DNA of 64,000 nucleotides from Sulfuritalea sp. (GTDB lineage Bacteria > Pseudomonadota > Gammaproteobacteria > Burkholderiales > Rhodocyclaceae), in NCBI GenBank assembly GCA_016710465.1, contig JADJVS010000015.1, forward strand, positions 404,637-468,636, given 5' to 3'. The first letter of the stretch is position 1; each line of letters opens with the position of its first letter. Both the position numbers and the translations under genes were made by a program. Below the pieces are notes generated by a model. That model saw only the letters and a program-made list of their open reading frames with translations. It searched no databases and was not told the origin of the DNA. Shown piece after piece: positions 37,361 to 45,766 of the stretch.

Positions 37361-38611
37361 ATGTACGAACTCCTCATCGGCTTGCGCTACACGCGTGCCC
37401 AACCGCGCGAAGGTGCCGGCAACCGCTTCATCTCCTTCATTGCGCTGATTTCCATGCTCGGCCTGGCGCTCGGCGTGGCGGCGCTGATCGTGGTGCTGTC
37501 GGTGATGAACGGCTTCCAGAAGGAGTTGCGCGAGCGCATCCTCGGGGTGGTTTCCCACATCCAGGTCAGCGGCGGCAGCGGCGAGCTGGAAGACTGGGGC
37601 AAGACCCTGCAGGGCGTGGCGCGGCACCCGCGGGTCAGGGCCGCCGCGCCTTACGTGCAGGCGCAGGGCATGCTCAGCTTCGACGGCCAGGTGCGCGGCA
37701 TGATGGTGCGCGGCATCCTGCCCGAGGCCGAGGACAAGGTGGCCGATTTCGCCCGTTACATGAAGGCCGGCAAGCTCGACGCGCTGCGCCCCGGCGAATT
37801 CGGCATGGTGCTGGGCAGCGAACTGGCGCGCGCGCTGCGGGTGCGCCAGGGCGACAAGATCACCCTGCTGGCGCCACAGGGCATGGTGACGCCGGCGGCG
37901 ATCCTGCCGCGCATCAAGCAGTTCCGCGTGGTCGGCATCTTCGAGGCCGGCATGTTCGAGTTCGATTCGGGCCTGGCTCTGGTGCACCTCAATGATGCGC
38001 AGAAGCTGTATCGCATGGACGGGCGCGTCAGCGGCGTGCGCCTCAAGGTCGACGACCTGTTCGCCGCGCCGCAGATCGGCCGCGAGCTGATGCGCTACCT
38101 CGACGGTGACATCTGGATCAGCGACTGGACGCGCAGCCACGCCAACTTCTTCCGCGCCGTCGAAATCGAGAAGCGCATGATGTTCCTGATCCTGCTCCTG
38201 ATCGTCGCCGTCGCCGCCTTCAACATCGTGTCCACCCTGGTGATGGCGGTGCAGGACAAACGCGCCGACATCGCCATCCTGCGTACCCTGGGGGCGAGCC
38301 CGCGTAGCATCATGGGCATCTTCGTGGTCCAGGGCACGCTGATCGGCGTGGTTGGCCTGCTCGCCGGGATTGCCGGTGGCGTGGCGCTGGCGCTCAATAT
38401 CGACGTCGTGGTGCCGGCGCTGGAGCGCGCGCTGGGCCTGCAGTTCCTCGCCAAGGATGTGTATTACATCAGCGATCTGCCTTCCGACCTGCACTGGTCG
38501 GATGTGTGGATCATCGGCGGCGTGTCCTTCGTGCTGACCCTGCTGGCGACCCTGTATCCGAGCTGGCGCGCCTCGCGCACGCAACCGGCGGAGGCGCTGC
38601 GCTATGAGTGA
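37361..38611 (+). CDS. lolC: Lipoprotein-releasing permease LolC
   Basis: A 416-residue inner-membrane protein with four transmembrane helices and a large periplasmic domain after the first (MYELLIGLRYTRAQPREG N-terminus, FISFIALISMLGLALGVAAL). With LolD it releases outer-membrane lipoproteins to LolA. There is no separate lolE, so the complex is probably a LolC/F-type homodimer. It overlaps lolD by eight bases. Confidence 0.94.
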   Translation: MYELLIGLRYTRAQPREGAGNRFISFIALISMLGLALGVAALIVVLSVMNGFQKELRERILGVVSHIQVSGGSGELEDWGKTLQGVARHPRVRAAAPYVQAQGMLSFDGQVRGMMVRGILPEAEDKVADFARYMKAGKLDALRPGEFGMVLGSELARALRVRQGDKITLLAPQGMVTPAAILPRIKQFRVVGIFEAGMFEFDSGLALVHLNDAQKLYRMDGRVSGVRLKVDDLFAAPQIGRELMRYLDGDIWISDWTRSHANFFRAVEIEKRMMFLILLLIVAVAAFNIVSTLVMAVQDKRADIAILRTLGASPRSIMGIFVVQGTLIGVVGLLAGIAGGVALALNIDVVVPALERALGLQFLAKDVYYISDLPSDLHWSDVWIIGGVSFVLTLLATLYPSWRASRTQPAEALRYE

Positions 38612-39281
38612 TGCCGTGTTGCGCTGCCTTGCGCTGAGCAAGATTTTCCGTCAGGGCGCGAACCAGGTGCCGGTGCTGGGCGGCGTCGAACTGAGAGTCG
38701 GCGCCGGCGAGACGGCGGCCATCGTCGGCGCCAGCGGCTCGGGCAAGAGCACCCTGCTGCACCTGCTGGGCGGGCTCGACACGCCCAGCGCCGGGCGCGT
38801 CGAATTGCAGGGACGCGACCTGGCCGGCCTCGGCGAGCGCGAGCGCGGCGAGTTGCGCAATCGCGCGCTGGGTTTCGTGTATCAGTTCCATCACCTGCTG
38901 ATGGAATTCACCGCCGTGGAGAACGTTGCCATGCCGCTGCTGATCCGGCGCATGGAGCGGCGCGAGGCACTGCGCCAGGCGGCGGCCGTGCTCGATCGGG
39001 TGGACCTCGGCCATCGCCTGAGGCATCGTCCGGGCGAGCTGTCCGGCGGCGAGCGCCAGCGCGTCGCCGTGGCCCGCGCCCTGGTCACGCAACCCGCCTG
39101 TCTGCTGGCCGACGAGCCGACCGGAAACCTCGATCGCGTCGCCGCCGATGCCGTGTTCGGCCTGCTGCTGGAACTCTGCCGCGAACGCAACTCGGCGCTG
39201 GTGCTGGTGACCCACGACGCCGAACTGGCGGCGCGGGCCGACCGGGTGATGATGCTGAAGGACGGCGTACTAAGTGGCTGA
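38604..39281 (+). CDS. lolD: Lipoprotein-releasing ATPase LolD
   Basis: A 225-residue ABC ATPase with Walker A GASGSGKST, signature LSGGERQRVA and Walker B LLADEPTGNLD, plus the YQFHHLLMEFTA segment typical of LolD. It overlaps lolC by eight bases and converges on the DUF2062 gene with a 12-base tail-to-tail overlap. Confidence 0.95.
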   Translation: MSDAVLRCLALSKIFRQGANQVPVLGGVELRVGAGETAAIVGASGSGKSTLLHLLGGLDTPSAGRVELQGRDLAGLGERERGELRNRALGFVYQFHHLLMEFTAVENVAMPLLIRRMERREALRQAAAVLDRVDLGHRLRHRPGELSGGERQRVAVARALVTQPACLLADEPTGNLDRVAADAVFGLLLELCRERNSALVLVTHDAELAARADRVMMLKDGVLSG

Positions 39282-39827
39282 CTGGCGGCCGGCGCGTTGG
39301 CGGCCGCGACGCCGCCAGGCGCGCACCAGGTAAATGCGCCAGGCGAGCTTGACCAGCAGGTAGCCCGCCACGGCGAGGATCGTTGCCAGCAGCACCAGGC
39401 CCAAGGCCAGCGGTGTCCCCAGTCCGGCCATCCAGTCGATCAGGCTTGCTATCCACGCCATGAAGCTTTCCTCGCCCCAGTCCGGCGGTGGCACGAAGCG
39501 CTGCGTCGGGCCCGGCAGCACCCATTGTCCGATCGCATAGGCAACGACATACAGCGGGACGATGGTGAAGGGATTGGTGTAGACCGTCGTCAGCATCGCC
39601 AGCGGCAGGTTGACGCGAAACACCACGGCGCAGATTGCCGCGCCGAGCATCTGTAGCGGCCCCGGGATCAGGCCGCAGAACATGCCGGCGGCCACGGCGC
39701 CGGCCGCCGAATGGCGGTTGAGGTCCCACAGGCGCGGATGCAGCAGGGTGTTCTGGAACGGCCGCAGCCAGCGGTTGCCGCGGATCGCCTCGTGATCGGG
39801 CAGGTAGTGGCGGATTTGGCGACGCAT
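39270..39827 (-). CDS. DUF2062 membrane protein
   Basis: A 185-residue protein with about four hydrophobic segments and the DUF2062 signature MFCGLIPGPLQ and TTVYTNPFTIVPLY. DUF2062 proteins are common in proteobacteria with no assigned role. A 16-base repeat of its 5' end occurs upstream. Confidence 0.88.
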   Translation of the reverse strand: MRRQIRHYLPDHEAIRGNRWLRPFQNTLLHPRLWDLNRHSAAGAVAAGMFCGLIPGPLQMLGAAICAVVFRVNLPLAMLTTVYTNPFTIVPLYVVAYAIGQWVLPGPTQRFVPPPDWGEESFMAWIASLIDWMAGLGTPLALGLVLLATILAVAGYLLVKLAWRIYLVRAWRRRGRQRAGRQSAT

Positions 39828-40131
39828 GGCTTACGGCAGTGTTCGGCTGTCAGGCGATGCCCGGTGCCGGCTCGCGGATTTGGCGACGCTCGTCGGCGTG
39901 CGGCATGCCGGGCCCGAATTGCGGTGCGGGTGGGGAACTCATGGTGCCGCGATTATCACCCACGCGCCATGGCAAATTGGCGGCTGACGCATTGCAGCAT
40001 TTGGTGTTGATGCGAGTCGAATAAATGACCGAATCAAAAAATTGGTTTGGACAGCCTGTTGCCGAGGGGCGAACAATGCGCTCAGCCCGCCCTCGAAGGC
40101 GGATTCGAGAACAAGATAGGAGGATGGACAG
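39828..40131. other. Spacer between the DUF2062 and CBS genes
   Basis: About 300 bases. A minus-strand frame at 39850-39942 could encode 30 residues (MSSPPAPQFGPGMPHADERR and on), preceded by GATAAT nine bases before its ATG. It repeats GCGGATTTGGCGACGC of the adjacent gene's start. The plus-strand frame 40025-40246 overlaps the CBS gene and is not convincing. The rest may be the CBS gene leader. Confidence 0.4.
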
Positions 40132-40719
40132 ATGCGCCAGTATTCCGTTTTGCCGCACCGCTCGCTTCAGCCGCATACATGTTTTCACGTACCCTCACAG
40201 CAGATGCCGCCGCGCGTCTCCTTCGACGATCCTGCCGAGAGCGTGATGACGGACTTCAAGAAGGTCACCGCCTTTACCATCGACCCCGATGTCAGCGTCG
40301 ACACCGCGGCGCGCGTGATGCGCCGGCGCCGGGTGCATCTGCTGCTGGTGGTCGACGTCGACAACGAGGTACTTGGCATCATCACCTCCAATGACCTGAT
40401 CGGCGAAAAGACCTTGCAATGCATTTCGGCGCGCGGCATTGCGCGCGCGGATGCCCTGGTGCGCGACATCATGACGCCCGAGAGCCGCATCGAGGTCATC
40501 AGCATGGACGACGTGGCGCACGCCCATGTCGGGCACGTGGTGGCTACGCTCAAGGCCACCGGACGGCGCCACGCCGCCGTGGTGGACGAGGACGCCGGCG
40601 GCAGGCAGGTGTTGCGCGGACTGTTTGCCGCCTCGCAACTGGAGCATCAACTGGGCGAGCCGGTGAGCACGCCGGAGATTGCGCAGACCTTCGCCGAGAT
40701 CAGCGTCGCGCTGAAGTAG
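40132..40719 (+). CDS. CBS-domain pair protein
   Basis: A 195-residue cytosolic protein whose main part is two CBS domains (VTAFTIDPDVSVDTAARVMR; LVRDIMTPESRIEVISMDDV), which bind adenine nucleotides. About 35 residues precede them and are of low complexity. The strong AGGAGG site at 40114-40119 fixes the ATG at 40132. No partner enzyme is adjacent. Confidence 0.85.
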   Translation: MRQYSVLPHRSLQPHTCFHVPSQQMPPRVSFDDPAESVMTDFKKVTAFTIDPDVSVDTAARVMRRRRVHLLLVVDVDNEVLGIITSNDLIGEKTLQCISARGIARADALVRDIMTPESRIEVISMDDVAHAHVGHVVATLKATGRRHAAVVDEDAGGRQVLRGLFAASQLEHQLGEPVSTPEIAQTFAEISVALK

Positions 40720-40754
40720 CCCCGCCCGCGCCGGGCATTCCAGGCGCATGGCCA

Positions 40755-40828
40755 GCATTATGTCCCTGGCTTGGCTGGGGACATATCCGCAGGTGATACC
40801 GTCCCCGGCCAAGCCGGGGACATAATGC
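40755..40828. repeat. REP-like palindromic pair upstream of comEC
   Basis: Two inverted 28-base arms (40755-40782 and 40801-40828) match at 26 positions, each containing GTCCCCGGC-type stems; the right arm folds on itself as a perfect 9-bp hairpin (40801-40809 with 40813-40821). This resembles bacterial REP/BIME units. It ends inside the region of the comEC start. Confidence 0.75.
40821..40826 (+). promoter_or_regulatory. -10-like box before comEC, inside the REP arm
   Basis: CATAAT lies seven bases before the ATG at 40834, consistent with a leaderless comEC mRNA whose promoter is supplied by the repeat. Confidence 0.4.
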
Positions 40829-40833
40829 CAACC

Positions 40834-43191
40834 ATGCGCCTCTTTGTTCTGGCTTTTGCCGGCGGTATCTGGCTTTTGCAGCAACAGGTCCGCTTGCCGG
40901 GGGCGGACTCGCTGTTCGGCCTCGGCCTGGCGGCGGTGCTCGCGCTTTCGCTGGCCGGCATCGGCCGGGAGTCGGCGCCGGTGCTAAGGCGTTTTCTCGG
41001 ACGTGGATGGCTGCTGGCCGGCGCGGCCGGCCTGGGCTTCGTCTGGGCGGCGGGCTTTGCCCATTGGCGTCTGGCGGACGAACTGCCGAAGGCACTCGAA
41101 GGTCAGGACATCGAAGTGAGCGGTGTGGTCGCCGGCCTGCCCCAGGAGCTGGAACGCGGGGTACGCTTTGCCTTCGACGTCGAGCAGGCCTTGCCCGGCG
41201 TGCCGTCGCGGGTGTCGCTGGCCTGGTATCGGGGACGTGATGCCGATGCCGATGAAAGCCCGCATGTGCCGGTGCGGGCCGGCGAGCGCTGGCGCTTCAC
41301 GGTGCGCCTGAAGCGACCGCACGGCAACCTGAATCCCCATGGCTTCGACCACGAGGCCTGGCTTTTCGAGCGCGGCATCCGCGCCACCGGCTATGTGCGT
41401 CCCAAGGATATTGCCGAACGCCTCGACGCGCGCGTCTGGCGTCCTGGCTATGCCGTTGAGATGCTGCGCGAGGCGATTCGCGACCGCTTCCGCACGGCCT
41501 TGCCCGAGGCACCCCATGGCGGCATCCTGGTCGCCCTGGCGATCGGCGACCAGCAATCCATCGCGCCGGAGCTGTGGCAGGCCTTCGCCCGCACCGGCAT
41601 CACCCACCTGATGAGCATCTCAGGTTTGCACGTGACCATGCTGGCGGGCCTTGCCTACGCCCTGGTCAATTGGCTGTGGCGGCGTTCGCCCTGGTTGCCC
41701 TTGCGCCTGCCGGCACAACATGCGGCGGCGCTCGGCGGGCTGCTGGCGGCTTTTGCCTACTGCCTGCTGGCCGGCTTTGCCGTGCCGGCGCAACGCACGC
41801 TTTACATGCTGGGCGTGGTGGCGCTGGCCCATCTCGCCGCGCGGGAATTGTCGGCATCGCGCGTGCTGGCCCTGGCTTTGCTGCTGGTGCTGTTGCTCGA
41901 TCCCTGGGCGGTGCTGGCGGCGGGCTTCTGGCTTTCCTTCGGCGCCGTCGGCTTGCTGTTTTTCGTCCTCGGCGGACGGCTAGCTTCCGGGCATTGGCTG
42001 CGCGACTGGATGCGTACCCAATGGGCCATCACGCTCGGGATGCTGCCGGCGCTGCTGGCCTTGTTCCAGCAGTTTTCGCTGGTCTCGCCGCTGGCCAATG
42101 CGCTGGCGATTCCGCTGGTGAGCTTCCTCATCACGCCGCTGGCGCTGGCGGGCTGCCTGCCCCTGCTCGATCCCTTGTTGTTCCTGGCCCACGCCATCAC
42201 CACGGGCATGATGCTGGCGGTGGACTGGATGGCCGCGCTGCCCCTGGCGGTATGGCAACAGGCGGCGCCGCCCGGGTGGGCGGTGCTGCTGGCGCTGGCG
42301 GGCGGCGCCTGGGCGCTGTTGCCGCGTGGATTTCCGAACCGCTGGCTGGGGCTGCTCGCCTTCCTGCCGTTGCTGACGATCGAGGCGCCGCGGCCGTCGT
42401 CGGGGACGGCGGCAATCACCGTGCTCGATGTCGGCCAGGGCCTGGCGATCCACGTCCAGACGGCGCGCCATGACCTGCTGTTCGATGCCGGGCCGGCGTT
42501 TTCCAGCGATGCCGACAGCGGCAACCGCATCATCGCGCCCTACCTTCGCGCGATGGGCGTGCGTCGCCTGGATGTCATGGTGATCAGCCATGCCGACAAG
42601 GACCACGAAGGTGGCGCAGCCTCGGTGCTGGCCGCCTTGCCGGTGGCTATGCTGAAGACCTCGCTGCCTTTCGAACACCCCCTCTCGGCGCAGCCGGTAC
42701 GTCATGAACCGTGCAGGGACGGCGATGCCTGGGAGTGGGACGGCGTGCGTTTCGAGATGCTGCATCCCGCGTCCGGCCCGCAAGCGCGCAAATCCAACGA
42801 CCTGAGCTGCGTGCTGCGCGTCGCCAGCGGCGACAAGGCCATGCTGCTGAGCTCCGATATCGAGGCCGTTTCGGAACAGGCCATGGTCGGTCGCCATGGC
42901 AAGCGCCTCGCCGCCGATGTGATGACCGTACCGCACCATGGCAGCCGCACCTCGTCGACCCCGGCGTTCGTCGCCGCGGTCGGCGCGCGGGAGGTGATCT
43001 TCCCGGTGGGTTATCTCAACCGCTTTGGTCATCCCAAAGAGGATGTGGTGGCGCGCTACGTCGCCAGCGGCGCGCGCCTGCACCGTAGCGACCTGCACGG
43101 TGCGCTGCGTGTCGATCTGGCGCCGCGGGGTATCGACGTTCATCGCCAGCGCGATGAAAGTCGGCGCTACTGGCACGGCGAAACGCCATAA
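40834..43191 (+). CDS. comEC: DNA uptake channel ComEC
   Basis: A 785-residue membrane protein: N-terminal DUF4131/OB-like region (LPKALEGQDIEVSGVVAGLP), the competence domain with many helices (LMSISGLHVTMLAGL), and a C-terminal metallo-beta-lactamase domain (DVGQGLAIHVQ, SHADKDHEGG with HxDxDH, VPHHGSRTSS). It would form the inner-membrane pore for single-stranded DNA during transformation. Upstream ATGs lie inside the REP-like repeat. No other competence genes are nearby. Confidence 0.93.
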   Translation: MRLFVLAFAGGIWLLQQQVRLPGADSLFGLGLAAVLALSLAGIGRESAPVLRRFLGRGWLLAGAAGLGFVWAAGFAHWRLADELPKALEGQDIEVSGVVAGLPQELERGVRFAFDVEQALPGVPSRVSLAWYRGRDADADESPHVPVRAGERWRFTVRLKRPHGNLNPHGFDHEAWLFERGIRATGYVRPKDIAERLDARVWRPGYAVEMLREAIRDRFRTALPEAPHGGILVALAIGDQQSIAPELWQAFARTGITHLMSISGLHVTMLAGLAYALVNWLWRRSPWLPLRLPAQHAAALGGLLAAFAYCLLAGFAVPAQRTLYMLGVVALAHLAARELSASRVLALALLLVLLLDPWAVLAAGFWLSFGAVGLLFFVLGGRLASGHWLRDWMRTQWAITLGMLPALLALFQQFSLVSPLANALAIPLVSFLITPLALAGCLPLLDPLLFLAHAITTGMMLAVDWMAALPLAVWQQAAPPGWAVLLALAGGAWALLPRGFPNRWLGLLAFLPLLTIEAPRPSSGTAAITVLDVGQGLAIHVQTARHDLLFDAGPAFSSDADSGNRIIAPYLRAMGVRRLDVMVISHADKDHEGGAASVLAALPVAMLKTSLPFEHPLSAQPVRHEPCRDGDAWEWDGVRFEMLHPASGPQARKSNDLSCVLRVASGDKAMLLSSDIEAVSEQAMVGRHGKRLAADVMTVPHHGSRTSSTPAFVAAVGAREVIFPVGYLNRFGHPKEDVVARYVASGARLHRSDLHGALRVDLAPRGIDVHRQRDESRRYWHGETP
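43158..43180 (+). repeat. Degenerate GTCGGCGC repeat at the 3' end of comEC
   Basis: AAAGTCGGCGCTACTGGCAC then GGC, inside the last codons of comEC. It fits the dispersed family with an insertion. Confidence 0.35.
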
Positions 43192-43192
43192 T
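43187..43192 (+). promoter_or_regulatory. -10-like box before the SrkA-like gene
   Basis: CATAAT overlaps the comEC stop codon and precedes the GTG at 43199 by six bases (CCCCCC). A leaderless start is likely, as there is no ribosome-binding site. Confidence 0.45.
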
Positions 43193-43198
43193 CCCCCC

Positions 43199-44200
43199 GT
43201 GACGCCGCTTCCGAACCCGATCCCCTTCGCCGGCCTGGGCCCCGAGACCATCCTGGATGCCGTCGAGAGCATGGGCTTTCGCTGCAGCGGCGCCCTGCAG
43301 GCACTGAACAGCTACGAGAACCGCGTCTGGCAGATCGGCATCGACGAAGGCCTGCCGCTGGTCGCCAAGTTCTACCGTCCCGGGCGCTGGAGCGATGCGC
43401 AGATCGCCGAGGAGCACGAGTTCACCGCCGCCATGGCCGCCGAGGAGTTGCCGGTGGTGACTCCGTTGCTGATCGATGGCCAGACGCTGTTCGCCCACGG
43501 CGGGTTCCGCTTTGCGTTGTTTCCGCGCCAGGGTGGGCGTGCGCCGGAGTTCGACCGCGTCGAGACGCTGGAGTGGATGGGACGGCTGATGGCGCGCATC
43601 CACCAGGTGGGCGCGCGCGCCGATTTTGCCGTCCGTGAAACGCTGGATGTTGCCCGCTTCGGCATCGACCCGCGCGATTGGCTGCTGGGCAACGACGTCA
43701 TACCAGCGGAACTCGAAAGCGTCTGGGGCGGTGTCGCCGACCAGGCGCTGGACGAGGTGGCCGCAGCGTTTGCGCGCGCTGGCGCCACCACGCATCTTCG
43801 ATTGCACGGCGATTGCCATGCTGGCAACGTGTTATGGACGTCTGACGGGCCGCACTTCGTCGATTTCGACGACTCGCGGATGGGCCCAGCGATCCAGGAT
43901 TTGTGGATGCTGCTCTCCGGCGAGCCGGAGGAGATGGGACGACAGTTCGGCCATGTGCTCGCGGGCTATGAGATGTTCCGCGAATTCGACGATCGCGAAT
44001 TGCAGCTTGTCGAGGCCCTGCGCACCCTGCGCCTGATCCACCATTCGGCATGGCTGGCGCGGCGCTGGGGCGATCCGGCCTTTCCCGCCGCCTTTCCCTG
44101 GTTCGCCACGCGGCGCTACTGGGAGGAGCGCATCCTCGAATTGCGCGAGCAGGTCGCCGCGATGCAGGAGTTCCGCGGCCTGCGCGTGGTCATGCCCTGA
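43199..44200 (+). CDS. srkA: SrkA-like stress-response protein kinase
   Basis: A 333-residue kinase of the choline/homoserine-kinase fold. Motifs: HGDCHAGNVLW (catalytic loop) and FVDFDDSRMGP (metal-binding), with NSYENRVWQIG at the N-terminus. SrkA (YihE) protects E. coli during stress by phosphorylating toxic proteins. The GTG at 43199 gives VTPLPNPIPF, and it is the only start in the spacer. Confidence 0.9.
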   Translation: MTPLPNPIPFAGLGPETILDAVESMGFRCSGALQALNSYENRVWQIGIDEGLPLVAKFYRPGRWSDAQIAEEHEFTAAMAAEELPVVTPLLIDGQTLFAHGGFRFALFPRQGGRAPEFDRVETLEWMGRLMARIHQVGARADFAVRETLDVARFGIDPRDWLLGNDVIPAELESVWGGVADQALDEVAAAFARAGATTHLRLHGDCHAGNVLWTSDGPHFVDFDDSRMGPAIQDLWMLLSGEPEEMGRQFGHVLAGYEMFREFDDRELQLVEALRTLRLIHHSAWLARRWGDPAFPAAFPWFATRRYWEERILELREQVAAMQEFRGLRVVMP

Positions 44201-44220
44201 GCATCACGCACGCCGCTCGC

Positions 44221-44226
44221 TAGAAT
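44221..44226 (+). promoter_or_regulatory. -10 box of the alpha/beta hydrolase gene
   Basis: TAGAAT is 28 bases before ATG 44255, with a GAAGGAG ribosome site at 44242-44248. The -35 region is poor. Confidence 0.4.
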
Positions 44227-44254
44227 CGGTGGCAAACAAACGAAGGAGCGATCC

Positions 44255-45109
44255 ATGCGCGAAGCGCGAGTGAAGTGCCTGAGTGCCGCCGGCTTTCATC
44301 ACATGGCCTATGTGGAGTGGGGCGACGCGGCCAATCCGCGGGTGCTGGTTTGCGTGCATGGACTGACGCGCAGCGGGCGCGACTTTGACTTCCTGGCCCA
44401 GGCCATGGCCGCCGACTACCGCGTGGTCTGCCCGGACATCGTCGGTCGTGGCCGCAGCGACTGGCTGCGCGACAAATCCCTGTACGCAATTCCCCAGTAC
44501 TGCGCCGACATCGCCACCCTGCTGGCGAAGATCGGCGCCGAGAGCGTGGACTGGGTCGGCACCTCGATGGGCGGCCTGATCGGCATGGCCCTGGCGGTCC
44601 TGCCGGAAACACCGATCCGCAAGCTGGTGCTGAATGACGTCGGCCCGGTGATCACGGCGGCCTCGCTGGAACGCATCGGCATGTACCTTGGCCGCGCGTC
44701 GCGTTTCGACAGCATCGAGCAGATCGAGTCGGCGGTGCGCTTCGTCTCCCAGCCCTTCGGAACGCTGACGGACGCGCAGTGGCGCCACCTCACGGTGCAC
44801 GTGACGCGCCAGGCAGCCGATGGCAAGTTCGAGTTCGCCTATGATCCTGGCATCGCCGAGCCCTTCAAGCAAGTCTATGCGGCTTGCGCAGGCAAGGATG
44901 TCGAAAGCTGGCCGCTTTACGACGCCATCACTTGCCCGACGCTGCTCTTGCGCGGCGCGAGTTCCGACCTGCTGACCGCCGGGTCGGCTCGGGAGATGAC
45001 GCGGCGCGGACCCAGGGCGAGCTTGGTTGAAATCCCTGGCGTCGGCCATGCGCCGATGCTGCTCGACGATGCACAGATCGCTCCCGTGCGAGAGTTTTTG
45101 GGCGCCTGA
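44255..45109 (+). CDS. Alpha/beta hydrolase
   Basis: A 284-residue alpha/beta-fold enzyme with HGLTRSGRDFDF (oxyanion), the nucleophile elbow GTSMGG, a later acid and the catalytic histidine in PGVGHAPML. Such enzymes hydrolyse esters or cleave C-C bonds; the substrate is unknown. It precedes the AOR operon by 170 bases, but the gap contains its own promoter-like signals, so co-expression is uncertain. Confidence 0.88.
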   Translation: MREARVKCLSAAGFHHMAYVEWGDAANPRVLVCVHGLTRSGRDFDFLAQAMAADYRVVCPDIVGRGRSDWLRDKSLYAIPQYCADIATLLAKIGAESVDWVGTSMGGLIGMALAVLPETPIRKLVLNDVGPVITAASLERIGMYLGRASRFDSIEQIESAVRFVSQPFGTLTDAQWRHLTVHVTRQAADGKFEFAYDPGIAEPFKQVYAACAGKDVESWPLYDAITCPTLLLRGASSDLLTAGSAREMTRRGPRASLVEIPGVGHAPMLLDDAQIAPVREFLGA

Positions 45110-45187
45110 CACCGCACCATCATTTTCGCGGCAGCGCAACATCGAAATATTTCATGGGTGAATAGTTGTCGACCTAGAATAGGCAAT

Positions 45188-45244
45188 GTTTCGCATATCT
45201 TGGATGGCGAAACTCGAACGACAAGGGGGCACCAAGCTGCCCCC
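45188..45244 (+). promoter_or_regulatory. Operator-like palindrome and leader hairpin before the AOR operon
   Basis: GTTTCGC (45188-45194) and GCGAAAC (45207-45213) are inverted with a 12-base gap, a possible regulator site. A 7-bp hairpin follows (45225-45231 with 45238-45244). A TAGAAT-like box lies at 45175. The palindrome is about 65 bases before the aorA start. Confidence 0.45.
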
Positions 45245-45277
45245 GGCTCCAAACCTGCAAACAAACCAGGAGGCATC

Positions 45278-45754
45278 ATGCAGAAATCGTTGCACATCGA
45301 CCCCAATAAATGCACAGGCTGTCTGCAATGCGAGATGGCCTGCTCTTTCGAGAACCACGGGGTGTTCAACATCTCCAAATCGCGGATCAAGGTCTTCAAT
45401 TTCGAACATGCCGGACGCAAGGTGCCCTACACCTGCACGCAGTGCGCCGAAGCCTGGTGCCTGAACGCCTGCCCGGTCGATGCCATCCGCATCGACGCCG
45501 GCACTGGCGCCAAGGTGGTGCACGAGGATGTCTGCGTCGGCTGCAAGGTCTGCACCATCGCCTGCCCGTTTGGCACGGTGAACTACGTTGCCGAGAGCGG
45601 CAAGGTGCAGAAATGCGACCTGTGCGGCGGCGAGCCGGCCTGCGCCGACGCCTGCCCGACGGGTGCGATCACCTACGTCGAAGCCGACTGGACCGGTCTG
45701 GACAAGATGCGGGCCTGGGCGGGCAAGACCGATACCCAACCGCGCGCTGCTTAA
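45278..45754 (+). CDS. aorA: AOR electron-transfer subunit with four [4Fe-4S] clusters
   Basis: A 158-residue ferredoxin-type protein. Sixteen cysteines form four cluster motifs: CTGCLQCEMAC, CTQCAEAWCLNAC, CVGCKVCTIAC and CDLCGGEPACADAC. This is the polyferredoxin of AOR complexes such as AorA of Aromatoleum aromaticum, passing electrons from the tungsten subunit to the FAD subunit. ATG 45278 follows GGAGG. It begins a five-gene operon. Confidence 0.88.
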   Translation: MQKSLHIDPNKCTGCLQCEMACSFENHGVFNISKSRIKVFNFEHAGRKVPYTCTQCAEAWCLNACPVDAIRIDAGTGAKVVHEDVCVGCKVCTIACPFGTVNYVAESGKVQKCDLCGGEPACADACPTGAITYVEADWTGLDKMRAWAGKTDTQPRAA

Positions 45755-45766
45755 GGAGAGAACGAC

